Positions 62,640-64,000 of a stretch of DNA of 64,000 bases are shown one piece after another. The stretch covers positions 1 through 64,000 of the forward strand of contig NZ_LAJC01000003.1 in the NCBI RefSeq assembly GCF_000981225.1. The letters run 5' to 3'. Made by a program: the position numbers and the translations under genes. The number at the start of each line of letters is the position of its first letter. The first letter of the stretch is position 1. The notes beneath the pieces are model-generated. The model ran no database searches. It had not been told where the DNA came from and saw nothing but the letters and a program-made list of their open reading frames with translations. The stretch is from Allosalinactinospora lopnorensis (GTDB lineage Bacteria > Actinomycetota > Actinomycetes > Streptosporangiales > Streptosporangiaceae).

Positions 62640-64000
62640 TCACCTGGGAGCGGTGTCCAGAGCGTGGCCGCCGTGTCCCGCCCCGGCGGCCGCACCGCCG
62701 GCGAACCGCGCGATGGGGTTCTCCAGCTCGCCGGCAAGCTGGATCGCGCTGGCCGGGTCCTGCAGGTCCACCATCTGCTGGTTGTTCCGAAGCTGCAGCC
62801 GGTTCAGGCAGGAGAGCCCGAAGCGCTCGGTGAACAGGTCGTAGCGGGCGAATCGCCGCGCCAGGTGCGGCATGGACTCCTGGTAGTCGAGGATGCACGC
62901 GGCGACGGTGGACCAGAACGCCTCCTCCGCCAGCAGGCCCTCGGCGTGCAGGGCCGCGTTCAGAAAGCGCAGGAAGCAGTCGAACACGTCGGTGAGGAGC
63001 GACAGCGACTTGAGTTCCTCGGGCACCTCGGCCCGGATGCGCTCGACCTCCGGAGGAAGCACCGCTTCGCTGTCCAGTACCGCGATCTCCTCGGCGATGT
63101 CCTTCATGAAGACACGCTCGGGGACCCCGTTCTCCAGCACGAGGATCACGTTCTCCCCGTGCGGCATGAACACGAGGTCGTAGGCGTAGAAGCAGTGCAG
63201 CAGCGGCGTGAGGTAGGCGTCCAGATAGCGGCGCAGCCACGTCGCGGGCGCCAGGCCCGACTGCGCGATGAACGCGCCGGCCACGGAGTCGCCGTCGGCG
63301 TCGACGTGCAGCAGGGAGGCCATGGTCGCCAGTCGCCGGCCCTGCTCCAGCATCGGGACCGGGCTCTCCCGCCAGAGCGCGGCGAGCATCTTCAGGTAGG
63401 GCGATCCCTTGGGGGCGGCGGCCGTGTACTGCTCGTGGTGGTAGCCGATCGCCGCCCGCTCCCGCAGGATCGTGAACCCCGATCCCCGCAGGACCTCGTC
63501 CCGTGCGACCAGGTCGGCGACCCAGTCGTTGATCGCCGGGGTGGCCTGCATGTAGTCGGTGGACAGGCCGCGCAGGAACCCCATGTTCAGCACGGACATG
63601 GCGGTCTTCACGTAGTGGCGCGCGGGGGCGGTCGTGTTGAACAGCGTCCGGATGGACTGCTGCGGCTGGTACTCGTCGTCGCCGTGGCCCAGGCACACCA
63701 GGTCGCGTCGGGCGATCTCGCCCGCGAAGGTGACCGAGAGCTTGTTCCACCACTGCCACGGGTGCGTGGGGATCAGGTGGAAGTCGTCGAGGTCGAGCCC
63801 GAGGTCCGCCATCGTGGCCGAGAACCGCTCCAGCGTCCGCTCGTCCAGCTCGGCGCGGATCAGCGCCGCGTAGTCCAGGTCCGCGGAGGCGGAGAAGGTG
63901 CACCGGTCGCGGCGAGCGGCCAGCCAGACGAGCCGCACCCGGGGACCGGCCTCCGGCGCGTAGCCGCGGTACTCGGCCGCGTCGAGCCCGATCCGGCCGC
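62640..64000 (-). CDS. IucA/IucC-type siderophore (NIS) synthetase, incomplete at the right edge
   Basis: The frame is open to the window end (GRIGLDAAEYRGYAPEAGPR precedes the inner GTG at 63938), so the N-terminus lies beyond 64000. Landmarks: LIPTHPWQWWNKLSVTFAGE, RTLFNTTAPARHYVKTAMSV, ILRERAAIGYHHEQY (ATP and substrate residues), HCFYAYDLVFMPHGENVILV and a C-terminal FRFLNAALHAEGL-type segment. These are the DesD/IucC family of NTP-dependent ligases that join amines and carboxylates into hydroxamate or citrate siderophores. The partner genes should lie right of the window. The FhuF-like gene at 21.9 kb is a candidate for iron release. Confidence 0.88.
   Translation of the reverse strand, partial: GRIGLDAAEYRGYAPEAGPRVRLVWLAARRDRCTFSASADLDYAALIRAELDERTLERFSATMADLGLDLDDFHLIPTHPWQWWNKLSVTFAGEIARRDLVCLGHGDDEYQPQQSIRTLFNTTAPARHYVKTAMSVLNMGFLRGLSTDYMQATPAINDWVADLVARDEVLRGSGFTILRERAAIGYHHEQYTAAAPKGSPYLKMLAALWRESPVPMLEQGRRLATMASLLHVDADGDSVAGAFIAQSGLAPATWLRRYLDAYLTPLLHCFYAYDLVFMPHGENVILVLENGVPERVFMKDIAEEIAVLDSEAVLPPEVERIRAEVPEELKSLSLLTDVFDCFLRFLNAALHAEGLLAEEAFWSTVAACILDYQESMPHLARRFARYDLFTERFGLSCLNRLQLRNNQQMVDLQDPASAIQLAGELENPIARFAGGAAAGAGHGGHALDTAPR

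Overview
The window is high-GC (about 70%) actinobacterial chromosome. It has actinomycete hallmarks: GlnR- and NnaR-type nitrate control, several leaderless or nearly leaderless promoters, an ECF sigma/CU044_5270 pair, MmyB-type regulators, GTG starts and many 4-base ATGA gene overlaps. The gene set would fit Nocardiopsaceae or relatives, but family placement is a guess. No rRNA, tRNA, prophage, CRISPR array or complete insertion sequence was seen.

Region 1 (0-14.6 kb) is a nitrate/nitrite assimilation block on the minus strand. It runs narK - nasA - nasB, then nirB - nirD - nnaR (HemD-like regulator) - cbiX. A GlnR box lies in front of narK. Nitrate is imported and reduced to nitrite, then to ammonium, while CbiX serves the siroheme that NirB needs. 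The block is interleaved with a PIN/RHH toxin-antitoxin pair and two ADP-ribosylglycohydrolase-family genes with altered active sites, one fused to a dual-specificity phosphatase. An RlpA-like cell-wall protein lies at the left edge, and the first codons of what looks like a tnpB run off it.

Region 2 (14.6-19.1 kb) has a rifampin monooxygenase gene (rox) preceded by a rifamycin-associated element, a vapC remnant, and an MmyB regulator with a thioesterase. Region 3 (19.1-27.4 kb) has an Mn/Zn-type ABC importer, an FhuF-like Fe-S protein, an unrecognised 462-residue protein translationally coupled to an alpha/beta hydrolase, a short-chain dehydrogenase and a frameshifted mntR-like regulator. 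Region 4 (27.4-36 kb) has a PabA-PabB fusion, a DoxX protein, a MarR/EamA exporter pair with a perfect palindromic operator, the sigma/CU044 pair and a sugar porter. Region 5 (36-46 kb) is an ArsR-SRPBCC-VOC operon, bioB, two GNATs, an acyltransferase, an alpha/beta hydrolase, a D-amino-acid-oxidase-like enzyme and a methyltransferase. Region 6 (46-55.5 kb) has PhoX behind PHO-box repeats, a gene with an internal deletion, RNase Z, a DAACS symporter and an ABC exporter behind a SoxR-type promoter. Region 7 (55.5-64 kb) has a very large single-chain acyl-CoA carboxylase, an M20 peptidase and a siderophore (NIS) synthetase cut by the right edge.

Two window-wide features stand out. At least six otherwise normal genes carry single-base frameshifts, nearly all one-base losses in G/C-rich sequence, which suggests sequence error at least as much as decay. 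Four solitary hairpins resembling IS200/IS605 (TnpB) right ends occur in the same orientation without a nearby intact transposase.
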